Made by a program: the position numbers and the translations under genes. Positions 26,463-35,448 of a stretch of 64,000 nucleotides of DNA are shown piece after piece. The stretch is from Hyphomicrobiales bacterium. Its GTDB lineage: Bacteria > Pseudomonadota > Alphaproteobacteria > Rhizobiales > Beijerinckiaceae. The stretch covers positions 1 through 64,000 of the forward strand of contig UCBZ01000014.1 in NCBI GenBank assembly GCA_900470775.1, written 5' to 3'. Numbering within the stretch: the first letter of the stretch is position 1; each line of letters starts with the position of its first letter. The notes below the pieces were generated by a model. The model worked only from the letters and a program-made list of their open reading frames with translations. It ran no database searches and had not been told where the DNA came from.

Positions 26463-28637
26463 ATGCGCTCAAACATGGTTTCCGGCGCAGCGACGCCCCG
26501 ACGGCGCAAGGCCTCCCCGCCGCGCGCCGAGATCCGCACCAAGGTCACCACCGTCCATGGTGTCGAGCTGCGCGACGACTATGACTGGCTGCGTGCGCCG
26601 AACTGGAAGGAGGTTCTGCGCGAGCCCGAGGCGCTGCCCGCGGACATCCGCGCCTATCTCGAGGCCGAGAACGCCTATTCGAAGGCGCTGATGGCGCCGA
26701 CGCAGAGTTTGCAGCGCGACCTCGTCAAGGAAATGCGCGGCCGGATCAAGGAAGACGATGCCAGCGTCCCGCAGCCGGACGGACCGTTTTTGTACTATTC
26801 GCGCTATCGCAAGGGCGGCGAACATCCGCTGATCTGTCGCAGGCCGCGAACCGGGCAGGCCGCCTCGGCCGAGAAAAGCACCGGCAACAGCCGCGAGCAG
26901 ATCATGCTCGATGCCGACGCGCTCGCGAAGGGCAAGGACTTCTTCGACCTCGGCGACACCGCCCACAGCCCCGATCATCGCCTGCTCGCCTGGAGCGCCG
27001 ACGAGGCCGGCTCCGAACTTCACACAATCCGGGTCCGCGACCTCGCCAGCGGCGACGATCTGGCCGACAGCATCGCCGATACGACGGGCGACATCGTCTG
27101 GGCGGCCGACAGCCTGTCCTTCGCCTATGTCGGGGTCGATGCCGACCACCGACCCTCGAAAGTCTTCCGCCATCGCCTGGGCGACAATCCGGCGCAGGAC
27201 GCGCTGCTGCATGACGAAGCCGATGCCGGCATGTTCGTCGACATCGACAAGACGCAATCGGGGCGCTTCCTGCTGATCTCGATCAGCGATCATGAAACCT
27301 CCGAAATCCGGGTCGTCGATCTCTGGCAGCCCGATGCTCAGCCCGTCACGATCGCGGCACGCGAGGTCGGCCGGCAATACGAGGTCGAGCATCACGGCGA
27401 CGAGCTTCTGATCCTGACCAATGCCGACGCTGCCGAGGACTTCAAGATCGTGACCGCACCGGTCGCCGATCCGGCGCCCGGCAACTGGCGCGACCTGATC
27501 GCGCACAAGCACGGCCGGCTGATCCTCAGCCATGTCTGCCTGAAGGGCCGGGTGATCCGGCTGGAGCGCGAGGACGGCCTGCCGCGCATCGTCATCCGCG
27601 ATCTGGCGACGGGCGCGGAAAGCAGCATCGCCTTCGACGAGGAGGCCTATGGGCTGGGACTGGATGCGGGCTACGAGTTCGACACCGCGACCTTGCGCTT
27701 CATCTACGCCTCGATGGCGCGCCCGGCCGAGACCTATGACTACGACATGGCGACGGGCGAACGCGTGCTGCTGAAGCGGCAGGAGGTGCCCTCCGGCCAT
27801 GATCCGGCGGCCTATCGCGTGCGTCGCATCTTCGCCACGGCCAAGGATGGCGCGCAGGTCCCGGTCTCGCTGCTGCATCGGGCGGATACGCCGCTCGACG
27901 GCTCAGCGCCCTGCCTGCTCTACGGCTACGGCTCCTATGGCTCGGCGATGTCGGCCTCGTTCCGGATTCGGCCGCTCAGCCTGGTCGATCGCGGCTTCGT
28001 CTACGCCATCGCCCATGTCCGCGGCGGCACCGACAAGGGCCGACGCTGGTATCTCGACGGCAAGCGCGACAAGAAAACCAACACTTTCACCGACTTCATC
28101 GCGGCCGCCGAAACGCTCGCCGACAACAGCTTCACCACGCGCGGCCGCATCGTCGCGGAGGGTGGCAGTGCCGGCGGCATGCTGATGGGCGCCGTCGCCA
28201 ACATGGCGCCGGCCCTATTCGCCGGGATCATCGCCGAGGTGCCCTTTGTCGACGTGCTCAACACCATCCTCGACGACACCTTGCCGCTGACGCCGCCGGA
28301 ATGGCCGGAATGGGGCGACCCGATCCGCGACATCGCTGCGTTCAACACCATCCGCAGCTATTCGCCCTATGACAACGTCACGGCGCAGGCCTACCCGCCG
28401 ATCCTGGCGATGGGCGGTCTGACCGATCCGCGCGTGACCTATTGGGAACCGGCGAAATGGGTGGCGCGGCTGCGGGCGACCATGACCGGCGGCGGGCCGA
28501 TCCTGCTGCACACCAATATGGAGGCCGGCCATGGCGGCTCGGCCGGCCGCTTCGACTCGCTGAAGGAGACCGCGCTGGCCTATGCTTTCGCGATCCAGGC
28601 GGTGGACAAAAGCTGGCCGGAGACGGCTTCGAGCTGA
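26463..28637 (+). CDS. Oligopeptidase B (S9A prolyl-oligopeptidase family)
   Basis: The protein is 724 residues from the ATG at 26463. This serine peptidase cleaves short peptides after Arg or Lys, in the cytosol or periplasm. The N-terminal beta-propeller begins DDYDWLRAPNWKEVL; the C-terminal alpha/beta-hydrolase domain carries the triad Ser569 (EGGSAGGML), Asp655 (TDPRVTYWEPAKW) and His690 (GHGGSAGR). No signal peptide is visible. An earlier in-frame ATG at 26370 would translate through the 17-base repeats and is unlikely. Its stop directly abuts the stop of the next, convergent gene. Confidence 0.94.
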   Translation: MRSNMVSGAATPRRRKASPPRAEIRTKVTTVHGVELRDDYDWLRAPNWKEVLREPEALPADIRAYLEAENAYSKALMAPTQSLQRDLVKEMRGRIKEDDASVPQPDGPFLYYSRYRKGGEHPLICRRPRTGQAASAEKSTGNSREQIMLDADALAKGKDFFDLGDTAHSPDHRLLAWSADEAGSELHTIRVRDLASGDDLADSIADTTGDIVWAADSLSFAYVGVDADHRPSKVFRHRLGDNPAQDALLHDEADAGMFVDIDKTQSGRFLLISISDHETSEIRVVDLWQPDAQPVTIAAREVGRQYEVEHHGDELLILTNADAAEDFKIVTAPVADPAPGNWRDLIAHKHGRLILSHVCLKGRVIRLEREDGLPRIVIRDLATGAESSIAFDEEAYGLGLDAGYEFDTATLRFIYASMARPAETYDYDMATGERVLLKRQEVPSGHDPAAYRVRRIFATAKDGAQVPVSLLHRADTPLDGSAPCLLYGYGSYGSAMSASFRIRPLSLVDRGFVYAIAHVRGGTDKGRRWYLDGKRDKKTNTFTDFIAAAETLADNSFTTRGRIVAEGGSAGGMLMGAVANMAPALFAGIIAEVPFVDVLNTILDDTLPLTPPEWPEWGDPIRDIAAFNTIRSYSPYDNVTAQAYPPILAMGGLTDPRVTYWEPAKWVARLRATMTGGGPILLHTNMEAGHGGSAGRFDSLKETALAYAFAIQAVDKSWPETASS

Positions 28638-30263
28638 TCAGACGCCCAGCCGGCTCTTCTCGCTGGCGAGGTAGATCTTGAGCTCGTCCATCGAGGTGAA
28701 GCTGTAGTCGCCATCGGGCGTGCGCGCCTGGATCGAGCCGTCGGCATAGATAGTGAAATGCGCCTCGCCGACCTGATAGGCGCCGACGATGCCTTCGTCG
28801 GAGGTGGCGCCGGCGGACGGCTCGGCCCCATCGGCGTCCGGGGCGGTCGGTTCCGGCTCGGTCGATTCCGGTACGTCGGCTTCTGCCGGCGCAATTTCAG
28901 GCACGAAGGGCGGCGTCTCCTCGAAAGCGGCGGCGTCGCGGGCGGGCTCCTCGCTGTCTGCCGCCGGAGCAGCTGGCTCGGACTCGGGCTCGAAGGCAGT
29001 GGCTTCACGCGCCTGCGGAGGCCAAAGCGGTGCTTCCGGCTCAGGCGCCGGCTCGGACCAGATGGGCTGCGGCCAGGTCGTCTCCGGCCAGGCCGGCTCA
29101 GGAGCGGTCTCGGGCTGCGCTACATCCTCACCCGGTTTTTCGTCGTGTGGCGCTTCCTCGCGTGGCTTTTCACCCGTGTCGCCGAACCAAGGTGCGCGAC
29201 GCTGTAGGGCCGGCTCCATCCAGTTCCCGGCCGCGGCGATCTCGTCGAGATTGCGGCCGGTCTCCTCCATCGAGGAGGCCCCCCTGCCGTCAATTCCGGA
29301 AAACGAGGGCTCGATGCGGCCGCCAACGGGCTCCACTTCGAGCTGCAGCGCCGTCAGGCTCGCGCGCAGCAGGCCGAATTCGTCGGTCTCGCGCGCGGTG
29401 TCGGCGTCGCGCGAGGTAGCGGACACCAGATCGCGCTCAAACGGATCGTCGATATCGGACGGTCCCGGCCCAGCAGGTACGGCTTGGCCGTCATTAGCGG
29501 AGGTTTCCATCGGGGCTTCGGCAGCGGTTTCGACCGCGTCGCGCTCGCTTTCGCTGATGGAGGCGACTTCGGCCAACGTGGCGGTGGACCCGACGGGCTC
29601 AACCCCCGTGTCGAATGCCTTGGCTTGCGCCTCGACTTCCGGCACGCCCTGCGGGTCGATCGGTCGGAAGGGATCGAAGGCGGGAAGCGCATCGACATCG
29701 GGTTCGTGTGTGGCCTCGGGCACCACAGGCGCCTCATCGGCACGCAGCCCGGCCTGTTCGCCCGCATGTTCGGCAGTGTCGCCACCAGAGGAACGGGGCT
29801 CGGCCGGCTTGTCGGCGGGCTCCTGTGACGCCTCGGCAGGCTCCTGATGCGAAGGCTCCTGACGCGCAGGCGCACCCAGTGCCTGCGTCGCGGCAAGAAC
29901 AGCGCCATCCCCGGCCAGCGCACCGATGCCGGCGGCAGGGGCGGCAGGCGGCACCCCTGCAGCCGAATCGTCGGAGCGGACTTCCGCATGCGGCGAGGCG
30001 ACGTCGCGCTCGCTCGCCGGGCCTGCGAATGCCGATGCGACCGACATCGCCATTGCGGCATTGGACAGCGTCTGCTTGAGCCGCCTGATCTCGACGAGCA
30101 CCCATGACAGCGCCAGCATCAGGACACCCGCGACCGCCACGACCGTGCCGATGATGACCTGCGTGAAGCCGCGCTCGAGCACCATATAGGGCAGCCCATC
30201 GACGATGGCCGCGACGCCGCCGCAGAGGAAGCCAAGGCCGAGCAAGATGAAAACGATGATCAA
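28638..30263 (-). CDS. Two-helix membrane protein with long acidic disordered region
   Basis: The predicted protein is about 541 residues from a TTG at 30263 (GAGGACTCGACT precedes it); an ATG at 30332 is the alternative. Two membrane helices lie near residues 1-25 and 36-58 (IIVFILLGLGFLCGG; GTVVAVAGVLMLALSW). More than 400 residues follow that are rich in Glu, Pro, Ala and Asp. A compact C-terminal motif, GEAHFTIYADGSIQAR then YSFTSMDELKIYL, looks folded and conserved. I cannot name the family. Confidence 0.7.
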   Translation of the reverse strand: MIIVFILLGLGFLCGGVAAIVDGLPYMVLERGFTQVIIGTVVAVAGVLMLALSWVLVEIRRLKQTLSNAAMAMSVASAFAGPASERDVASPHAEVRSDDSAAGVPPAAPAAGIGALAGDGAVLAATQALGAPARQEPSHQEPAEASQEPADKPAEPRSSGGDTAEHAGEQAGLRADEAPVVPEATHEPDVDALPAFDPFRPIDPQGVPEVEAQAKAFDTGVEPVGSTATLAEVASISESERDAVETAAEAPMETSANDGQAVPAGPGPSDIDDPFERDLVSATSRDADTARETDEFGLLRASLTALQLEVEPVGGRIEPSFSGIDGRGASSMEETGRNLDEIAAAGNWMEPALQRRAPWFGDTGEKPREEAPHDEKPGEDVAQPETAPEPAWPETTWPQPIWSEPAPEPEAPLWPPQAREATAFEPESEPAAPAADSEEPARDAAAFEETPPFVPEIAPAEADVPESTEPEPTAPDADGAEPSAGATSDEGIVGAYQVGEAHFTIYADGSIQARTPDGDYSFTSMDELKIYLASEKSRLGV

Positions 30264-30549
30264 AGTCGAGTCCTCGGGAGCACGCTCGAAAGCAAACTTG
30301 GCACGTCGCCCGGCCGGCCGATATCGGCCCACCCGTCACCCCATCTTGTAACGTATTGAATAAGAGACAGTTTCAAATCGGGTTCCCGCATAGCGGAAAG
30401 GAATCGGGCGTTATTGAGGCACACCCGGCGCAATGACATCCGCTATTGACGGCAGGGGCGGTTGCCGGGGAGCCGCCGGAGGCTTAACTAACGACGGGAA
30501 TGGCGGGCGCCCCAGCGGCAACCAACCGGCCCGGGCCGTCCAGCGGCAA

Positions 30550-30583
30550 GCCATTCTCAGTTCAGAACGCCATTCTCAGTTCA
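30550..30583. promoter_or_regulatory. Two 15-bp direct repeats upstream of sodB
   Basis: GCCATTCTCAGTTCA occurs at 30550-30564 and again at 30569-30583, a 19-base period (about two helical turns on one DNA face). The junction contains the 9-base palindrome GTTCAGAAC. The second copy ends 31 bases before the sodB ATG, so a tandem regulator-binding site is plausible. The rest of the 350-base gap shows nothing else I can support. Confidence 0.55.
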
Positions 30584-30614
30584 CGCGATTTTTGCCAGCC
30601 CAAGGAGAGGCCCC

Positions 30615-31214
30615 ATGACCTTCACCCTTCCCGACCTGCCCTACGCCCATGATGCGCTCCAGCCCTTCATGTCGAAGGAAACGCTCGAGTTTCACCATGA
30701 CAAGCACCACCTCGCCTATGTGACCAACGGCAACAACGCGATCAAGGGCACGGAATTCGAGGGCAAGTCGCTCGAGGAAATCGTCAAGGCCTCGCATGGC
30801 AAGAACCCGGCCGTGTTCAACAATGCTGGCCAGCACTACAACCACCTCCACTTCTGGAAGTGGATGAAGCCCAATGGCGGCGGCAAGATTCCCGGCGTTC
30901 TGGAGAAGGCGCTCGTCGAGTCCTTCGGCTCGGTCGAGAAATTCAAGGAAGACTTCGTCGCGGCCGGCGTCGGCCAGTTCGGCTCGGGCTGGGCCTGGCT
31001 CGAGGTCAAGGGCGGCAAGCTCGCCGTCTCCAAGACCCCCAATGGCGAGAGCCCGCTGGTCAACGGCGCCAGCCCGATCCTCGGCTGCGACGTCTGGGAG
31101 CACTCCTACTACATCGACTACCGCAACCGCCGCCCCGACTATCTCAAAGCCTTCCTCGAGAGCCTGGTGAACTGGGACTACGTCGCCGAAATGTATGACG
31201 GCGCCAAGGCCTGA
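30615..31214 (+). CDS. sodB: Superoxide dismutase, Fe/Mn family
   Basis: The protein is 199 residues, cytosolic. It dismutates superoxide to peroxide and oxygen. Metal ligands are His27, His77 (HYNHLHFWKWM), Asp159 and His163 (DVWEHSYYIDY). The metal specificity (Fe or Mn) cannot be settled from sequence alone; the GQHYNH/GSGWAWL pattern is typical of the alphaproteobacterial enzyme. GGAGAGG precedes the ATG. A strong terminator follows, and a repeated 15-base motif lies in the promoter region. Confidence 0.97.
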   Translation: MTFTLPDLPYAHDALQPFMSKETLEFHHDKHHLAYVTNGNNAIKGTEFEGKSLEEIVKASHGKNPAVFNNAGQHYNHLHFWKWMKPNGGGKIPGVLEKALVESFGSVEKFKEDFVAAGVGQFGSGWAWLEVKGGKLAVSKTPNGESPLVNGASPILGCDVWEHSYYIDYRNRRPDYLKAFLESLVNWDYVAEMYDGAKA

Positions 31215-31239
31215 GCACTTTTTGATTGAACCTACGAAA

Positions 31240-31265
31240 ACGGGGCCTCACGGCCCCGTTTTTGT
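31240..31265 (+). terminator. Rho-independent terminator of sodB
   Basis: Stem ACGGGGCC / GGCCCCGT with loop TCAC followed by TTTTTG, 25 bases after the sodB stop. Confidence 0.9.
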
Positions 31266-31278
31266 TTGGCGGGACGCA

Positions 31279-31420
31279 GAGACCGTCTCGAAACTCGCTC
31301 CGGTGAGGCGGCTGGCGTGGTTTTCGAGAACCGGAGCGGAGCGGACTTTTTGTCCGTGAGCACCGGAAGCGCAGAAGGCCGCGTCAGACGGCCGCCGGAG
31401 TGGAGTTTCCAGACGGTCTC
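31279..31420. repeat. Long imperfect inverted repeat between sodB and the chemoreceptor gene
   Basis: Left arm GAGACCGTCTCGAAACTC is matched by the reverse complement of the right arm GAGTTTCCAGACGGTCTC, with further complementarity (CTCCGG...GGCGGC against GCCGCCGGAG). The core contains smaller hairpins (GCGGACTTTTTGTCCG). The right end runs into the TGA stop of the chemoreceptor gene, overlapping two of its bases. Sequence differs from the other palindromes in the window. Confidence 0.75.
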
Positions 31421-33113
31421 AAGCGGCGACGCTGTGGAGGAACTGATCCACCGTCGAGCGCAGGCGCAGCGCCTGGGCCGCGACCTCGCCGGCCGCGCCG
31501 CGCACCTCTTCCGCCGAGCGCCCGGTCTCCTCGACGGAGTCGGCGAGCACGCTGAGATCGCTCGACACCGAGAGGGCAGAGGAACTCGCCATCGCGACGC
31601 CGCTGGCGATCTCGCCGGTGGCGATGGCCTGCTGCTCGATCGAGACCGCGACCGAATTGGCGAAGTTCTCGATCGCGCTCATGCGTTCGGCGATGTTCTG
31701 GATCGAGCCGACGACTTCGCCGGTCGCGCCCTGGATCGCGCTGACCTGGGCGACGATGCGGTCGGTCGCATCGGCGGTCTGGGAGGCCAGGCTCTTGACC
31801 TCGGAAGCGACGACGGCAAAGCCGCGCCCGGCCTCTCCGGCCCGTGCCGCCTCGATGGTGGCGTTGAGCGCGAGCAGATTGGTCTGGGCAGCGATGTCGC
31901 GGATCAGGTTGACGACCTCGCCGATGGCGCGCGCCGTCTCGTCGAGCGCGCGCACGGAGGTCGCGGTGTCGCGGGAGATCGAGGCCGCCTCGACGATCTC
32001 GGTGCGGACGCGCCGGATCTGGAACTCGACCTCGCGGATGGCAGCACCCATCTCCTCGGCGGCTTGCGCCGCGCTCTCGACATTGCCGGAGGCGCCATGG
32101 GCGTTCTGAGCGGCACGCGCGGCACGGCCCGACGATTCGGCAGCCACCCGGGCAAGCCCGTCGGAGGCTTCGCTCATGCGGTCAGCGTTGCTCTTGAAGG
32201 CCTCGAGCGCAACACCAACTTCACCACGGAAGAGGCCGATCGCCTCGTCGACGCCCTGCTGGTGCTGGCGGCGCTCGGCCTCTGTGACGTGCTGCTTCTC
32301 CTGCAGCGCCGCACGCTCGGCCAGACGCAGCTTGAGGATGCCGAGCGCATGGGCGATGGCGCCGATCTCGTCGCGGCGTGCCAGCGCGTCGATCGGCGTG
32401 TCGAGCTTTCCGTCGGATATGCTGACGATCGCCTGCGTCATGCTCTTCAACGGCTTCATCGTCCGCGACAGCGAGAACCAGAGCAACGGCCCGAGAATCA
32501 ACAGGATCAGCACGCCAAAGGCGATGGTGGCGACCTGTTCGAAACCGGCGCGCGCGAGCAGGCGGGTTTTGTCGAAGCGCAGAGCGATGTAGCCGATCTG
32601 CTTCTGATGGCCGCCGACCCTGACGACATGGAGCTTGACCACGAAAGTGTCGTCTTCGATCTCGGTCGAAGCCACGTCCTTCAGCACGTCCCAGGGATCG
32701 CGACCAAGCCTGGCCTCCACCGTGCGGGGCGTCAGCGCAAGGCGGGCAGCCTCGGTTCGTCCCGCGCTCGCCAGGGCCGCAAGATCATCGGCGACGAAGC
32801 CGGCTTCGAAATCGGGATCGCGCCGGAGCGAGTCGAGAATATAGCCCAGCGTGTTGGTGTCGCGCGACAGGATGAGCGATGGCGCCGCATTGACGACCAT
32901 CAGCGTCAGGGCCGTCATCTTCTGCTCGAGGTCGTCACGCGTCTTGGAATCGTTGTAGCGCGCCGCCGCGATCACCACGAGCATGATCGCCAGCGCAACG
33001 ATGGCGACCGCCGCAGCCGCGATCCGACTGCTGAGGGAACGGCCCGATCTGCGCTCCGCGGGAAGTGCCTGCGCAGCGGTCTCCGTCCTGGCCGCCCGCT
33101 TGAACCACGTCAT
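31419..33113 (-). CDS. Methyl-accepting chemotaxis protein
   Basis: The protein is 564 residues. TM1 is at about 31-51, the periplasmic sensor region at 52-191, TM2 at 192-214, HAMP at 215-265 and a cytoplasmic signalling domain to the end. The hairpin tip is recognisable ([36 protein letters not shown]). It relays ligand binding to CheA/CheW. The sensor region ([20 protein letters not shown]) is of a type that I cannot link to a ligand. No che genes are adjacent. Confidence 0.95.
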   Translation of the reverse strand: MTWFKRAARTETAAQALPAERRSGRSLSSRIAAAAVAIVALAIMLVVIAAARYNDSKTRDDLEQKMTALTLMVVNAAPSLILSRDTNTLGYILDSLRRDPDFEAGFVADDLAALASAGRTEAARLALTPRTVEARLGRDPWDVLKDVASTEIEDDTFVVKLHVVRVGGHQKQIGYIALRFDKTRLLARAGFEQVATIAFGVLILLILGPLLWFSLSRTMKPLKSMTQAIVSISDGKLDTPIDALARRDEIGAIAHALGILKLRLAERAALQEKQHVTEAERRQHQQGVDEAIGLFRGEVGVALEAFKSNADRMSEASDGLARVAAESSGRAARAAQNAHGASGNVESAAQAAEEMGAAIREVEFQIRRVRTEIVEAASISRDTATSVRALDETARAIGEVVNLIRDIAAQTNLLALNATIEAARAGEAGRGFAVVASEVKSLASQTADATDRIVAQVSAIQGATGEVVGSIQNIAERMSAIENFANSVAVSIEQQAIATGEIASGVAMASSSALSVSSDLSVLADSVEETGRSAEEVRGAAGEVAAQALRLRSTVDQFLHSVAA

Positions 33114-33222
33114 TGCGCTGAGTATCCCCGAACTTGGCTCCGATCAGCGACTGTCGTCGCGGACGAACCTCGACAGCGAAGCTGCCAGAGTTTGGTAAAC
33201 AATCGATTGCGTAGCCGGCGGG

Positions 33223-34050
33223 TCAGCGCAGTTGCGAGAAGCGAACCATCGCCAGCTCCGCAGGCTCGAAAGCAGCCAGCGCCGCATGCTCGATCGGGCG
33301 CGTGGCGATGACCGGGTCGAGCCGCGCGAGTTCGTCATCGACGAAGCCGGGATGGCACATGACGAGATGAGCCGGCCCGGGCCGCAACAGGAAGCGGGCG
33401 AGATCGGCGCCGAAGTCGCGCGCCGGGTCGAAGGGTGCGACGCCAGAAAAGCCGCTGTTGACGGGAATGCCGCGCCGCAGGGCCGCGCCCCGGAAGCCCA
33501 GCGCCAGTGCGGCGATCGTCAGCGCCTTGCCGACCGCGACGCCGCGCTCGCGGATCGCCGCGGCCGAATCGGCCGGGTCCCGCAGATAGACACTGCCGGC
33601 CGCGTAGCGGCTCGTAACGGCGTCGAGAAGGCTCCGGCGCACGCCCGGCAGGACATGGACATGCTGGTGGCCGTCGATGAAATCGGGCGCGCGGCCGAGC
33701 CTGTCCTCAAAGGCGTCGAGCTGGCGGCCGATCTCGGCTGCGATCTCGCGGCGCGCCGCGGGCGATGTCGCGGCCGCCCGTGCGAGATCGCGCAACTGCG
33801 GGAATTCCCCGCCCGGCGCCAGACGCGGCATCGTGCTAAGCGGTGCGGCGCAGGTCAGGTTGAGATGCAAGCCGAGATCGGCCTTTTCCGCGAGCGCGCC
33901 GAAGTCCCCGGCGAAGCTCGCCCAATGCGGCCGGTTCGTCATGGCGCCGGCTGCCGAAAGCTTGCCCGCCTCGATCAACGCCAGGATCGAACGGCTGACT
34001 CCATCGGTCATGGCAAAGTCATCAGCGCAGAGAACAAATCCGCTCGCCAT
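33223..34050 (-). CDS. ChbG/YdjC-family carbohydrate deacetylase-like protein
   Basis: The protein is 275 residues. YdjC proteins are metal-dependent deacetylases of N-acetylated sugars or related glycolipids. The metal site is seen as CADDFAMT (Asp-Asp), GLHLNLT (His) and DGHQHVHVLPGV (His-x-His). No signal peptide, so probably cytosolic or membrane-associated. It diverges from the GT2 glycosyltransferase; HpnK-type relatives work in hopanoid synthesis, but no hopanoid genes are nearby. Confidence 0.9.
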   Translation of the reverse strand: MASGFVLCADDFAMTDGVSRSILALIEAGKLSAAGAMTNRPHWASFAGDFGALAEKADLGLHLNLTCAAPLSTMPRLAPGGEFPQLRDLARAAATSPAARREIAAEIGRQLDAFEDRLGRAPDFIDGHQHVHVLPGVRRSLLDAVTSRYAAGSVYLRDPADSAAAIRERGVAVGKALTIAALALGFRGAALRRGIPVNSGFSGVAPFDPARDFGADLARFLLRPGPAHLVMCHPGFVDDELARLDPVIATRPIEHAALAAFEPAELAMVRFSQLR

Positions 34051-34202
34051 GTCGTCTGTTGTCCCCCATTCAGCCGCGATGCGCTAAAGGCCCATCAGGC
34101 TTGTGAGCTTGCAAGCTTTACGGTTCTGTGCGGGGCGCGTCACCCGCGACGACCCGGCCTTCTGGCCGGTGCCGCCGCGGCGCCGCCAAGAGGTCAAGGT
34201 TC

Positions 34203-35237
34203 GTGTCCGAAATATCGCCCCCATCCGTTGCCGTCTCTCCGGCTGCGCCCGTGAAACGGCCCGAGCTGTCGATCGTCGTGCCCGTGCACAACGAGGCCGA
34301 GAACCTGCCGCTGCTGGTCGAGCGCCTGAAGCACGTGCTGGATGGCAAGGTCTCGTCCTGGGAACTGGTCTGCGTCGACGATGGCAGCCGCGACGGCACG
34401 CTGGCGGTTCTCAAGCTGCTGAGTGCCCAGGACAAGCGAATCAGCGCCGTCTCGTTCAGCCGCAATTTCGGCAAGGAGATCGCGATCGCGGCCGGGCTCG
34501 ACCATGCCTCGGGCGACGCCGTCGTCATCATGGATGCCGACCTCCAGCACCCGCCCGAGACGATCCTCGTCTTCCTGGACAAATGGCGCGAGGGCTTCCT
34601 CAACATCTACGGCCAGCGCTCCGACCGCGACGGTGAGAGCGCGCTGAAGCGCAACTTCGCCAAGCTGTTCTACAGGCTCTTTGCCAGCTTCGGCGAGACC
34701 GAGCTTCCCGAGGGCGCCGGCGATTTCCGCCTGCTCGACCGGAAGGTCGTCGATGCGCTGCGCGCACTGCCGGAGCGCGCGCGCTTCTCGAAGGGACTCT
34801 ATGCCTGGGTCGGCTTTCCCTCGACGGGCGTGACCTTCGACGTCGCCGAGCGCGAGCATGGCGAGACGAAGTTCCGCTACCGCAAGCTGTTCTCCTTTGC
34901 TTTCGACGGCATCTCGTCCTTCTCGACCGTGCCGCTCAAGATCGCGACCTGGGCCGGAGCGGTGATCGCGCTGATCTCGACGCTGACGGCGCTGTTCTTC
35001 CTCGTCCGCACGCTGTTCTACGGCACCGATCTACCCGGCTTCCCGTCGCTGATCGTCTCGATCATGTTCTTCTCGGGCATCCAGCTCGTCTCGCTGGGCA
35101 TGATCGGCGAATATGTCGGGCGTATCTTCGCCGAGGTGAAGCGCCGGCCGCTCTATCTGATCGGCGAGCGCGTCGGCTTCGACGCCCGCACCGTCGACCA
35201 TCCGCGCGGCGACGCGCTGCCGCCGCTGATCCGGTAG
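34203..35237 (+). CDS. Glycosyltransferase family 2, polyprenyl-phosphate sugar transferase type
   Basis: The protein is 344 residues from a GTG at 34203. The GT2 domain starts LSIVVPVHNEAENLP, with VCVDDGSRDGT and the metal-binding MDADLQHPPE. Two membrane helices near the C-terminus (ATWAGAVIALISTLTALFFL; SIMFFSGIQLVSLGMIGEYVG) and the ending RRPLYLI match the GtrB/DPM1/ArnC-like enzymes that load a sugar on undecaprenyl phosphate on the cytosolic face. The sugar is unknown. It is divergent from the ChbG-like gene and upstream of murJ. Confidence 0.92.
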   Translation: MSEISPPSVAVSPAAPVKRPELSIVVPVHNEAENLPLLVERLKHVLDGKVSSWELVCVDDGSRDGTLAVLKLLSAQDKRISAVSFSRNFGKEIAIAAGLDHASGDAVVIMDADLQHPPETILVFLDKWREGFLNIYGQRSDRDGESALKRNFAKLFYRLFASFGETELPEGAGDFRLLDRKVVDALRALPERARFSKGLYAWVGFPSTGVTFDVAEREHGETKFRYRKLFSFAFDGISSFSTVPLKIATWAGAVIALISTLTALFFLVRTLFYGTDLPGFPSLIVSIMFFSGIQLVSLGMIGEYVGRIFAEVKRRPLYLIGERVGFDARTVDHPRGDALPPLIR

Positions 35238-35300
35238 ACGCCAGCGCGCCGATCTGGGATGAAGGCGGCATCGTTTGCTGCCGGTCCTTGCCGACACGCA

Positions 35301-35424
35301 CATCATCCCGGACAAGCGGCGAAGCCGCGCCGATTCGAGATCCATTCCGGAGCGTCCCCGCGTCAGGCTCAGGCATGGATCCCGGGTCTCCGCTTCGCTC
35401 CGCCCGGGATGACCGCGTGGTGGT
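35301..35424. repeat. Palindromic intergenic element
   Basis: Left arm CATCATCCCGGACAAGCGGCGAAGC and right arm GCTTCGCTCCGCCCGGGATGAC form an imperfect hairpin; the inner part has GAGATCCATTCCGG against CATGGATCCCGGG. The GATCCAT and CATCC/GGATGA themes match the element at 1221-1357. It fills most of the space between the GT2 gene and murJ. Confidence 0.7.
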
Positions 35425-35448
35425 TGTGAGAAAAGTCGTCTCGCCCTG

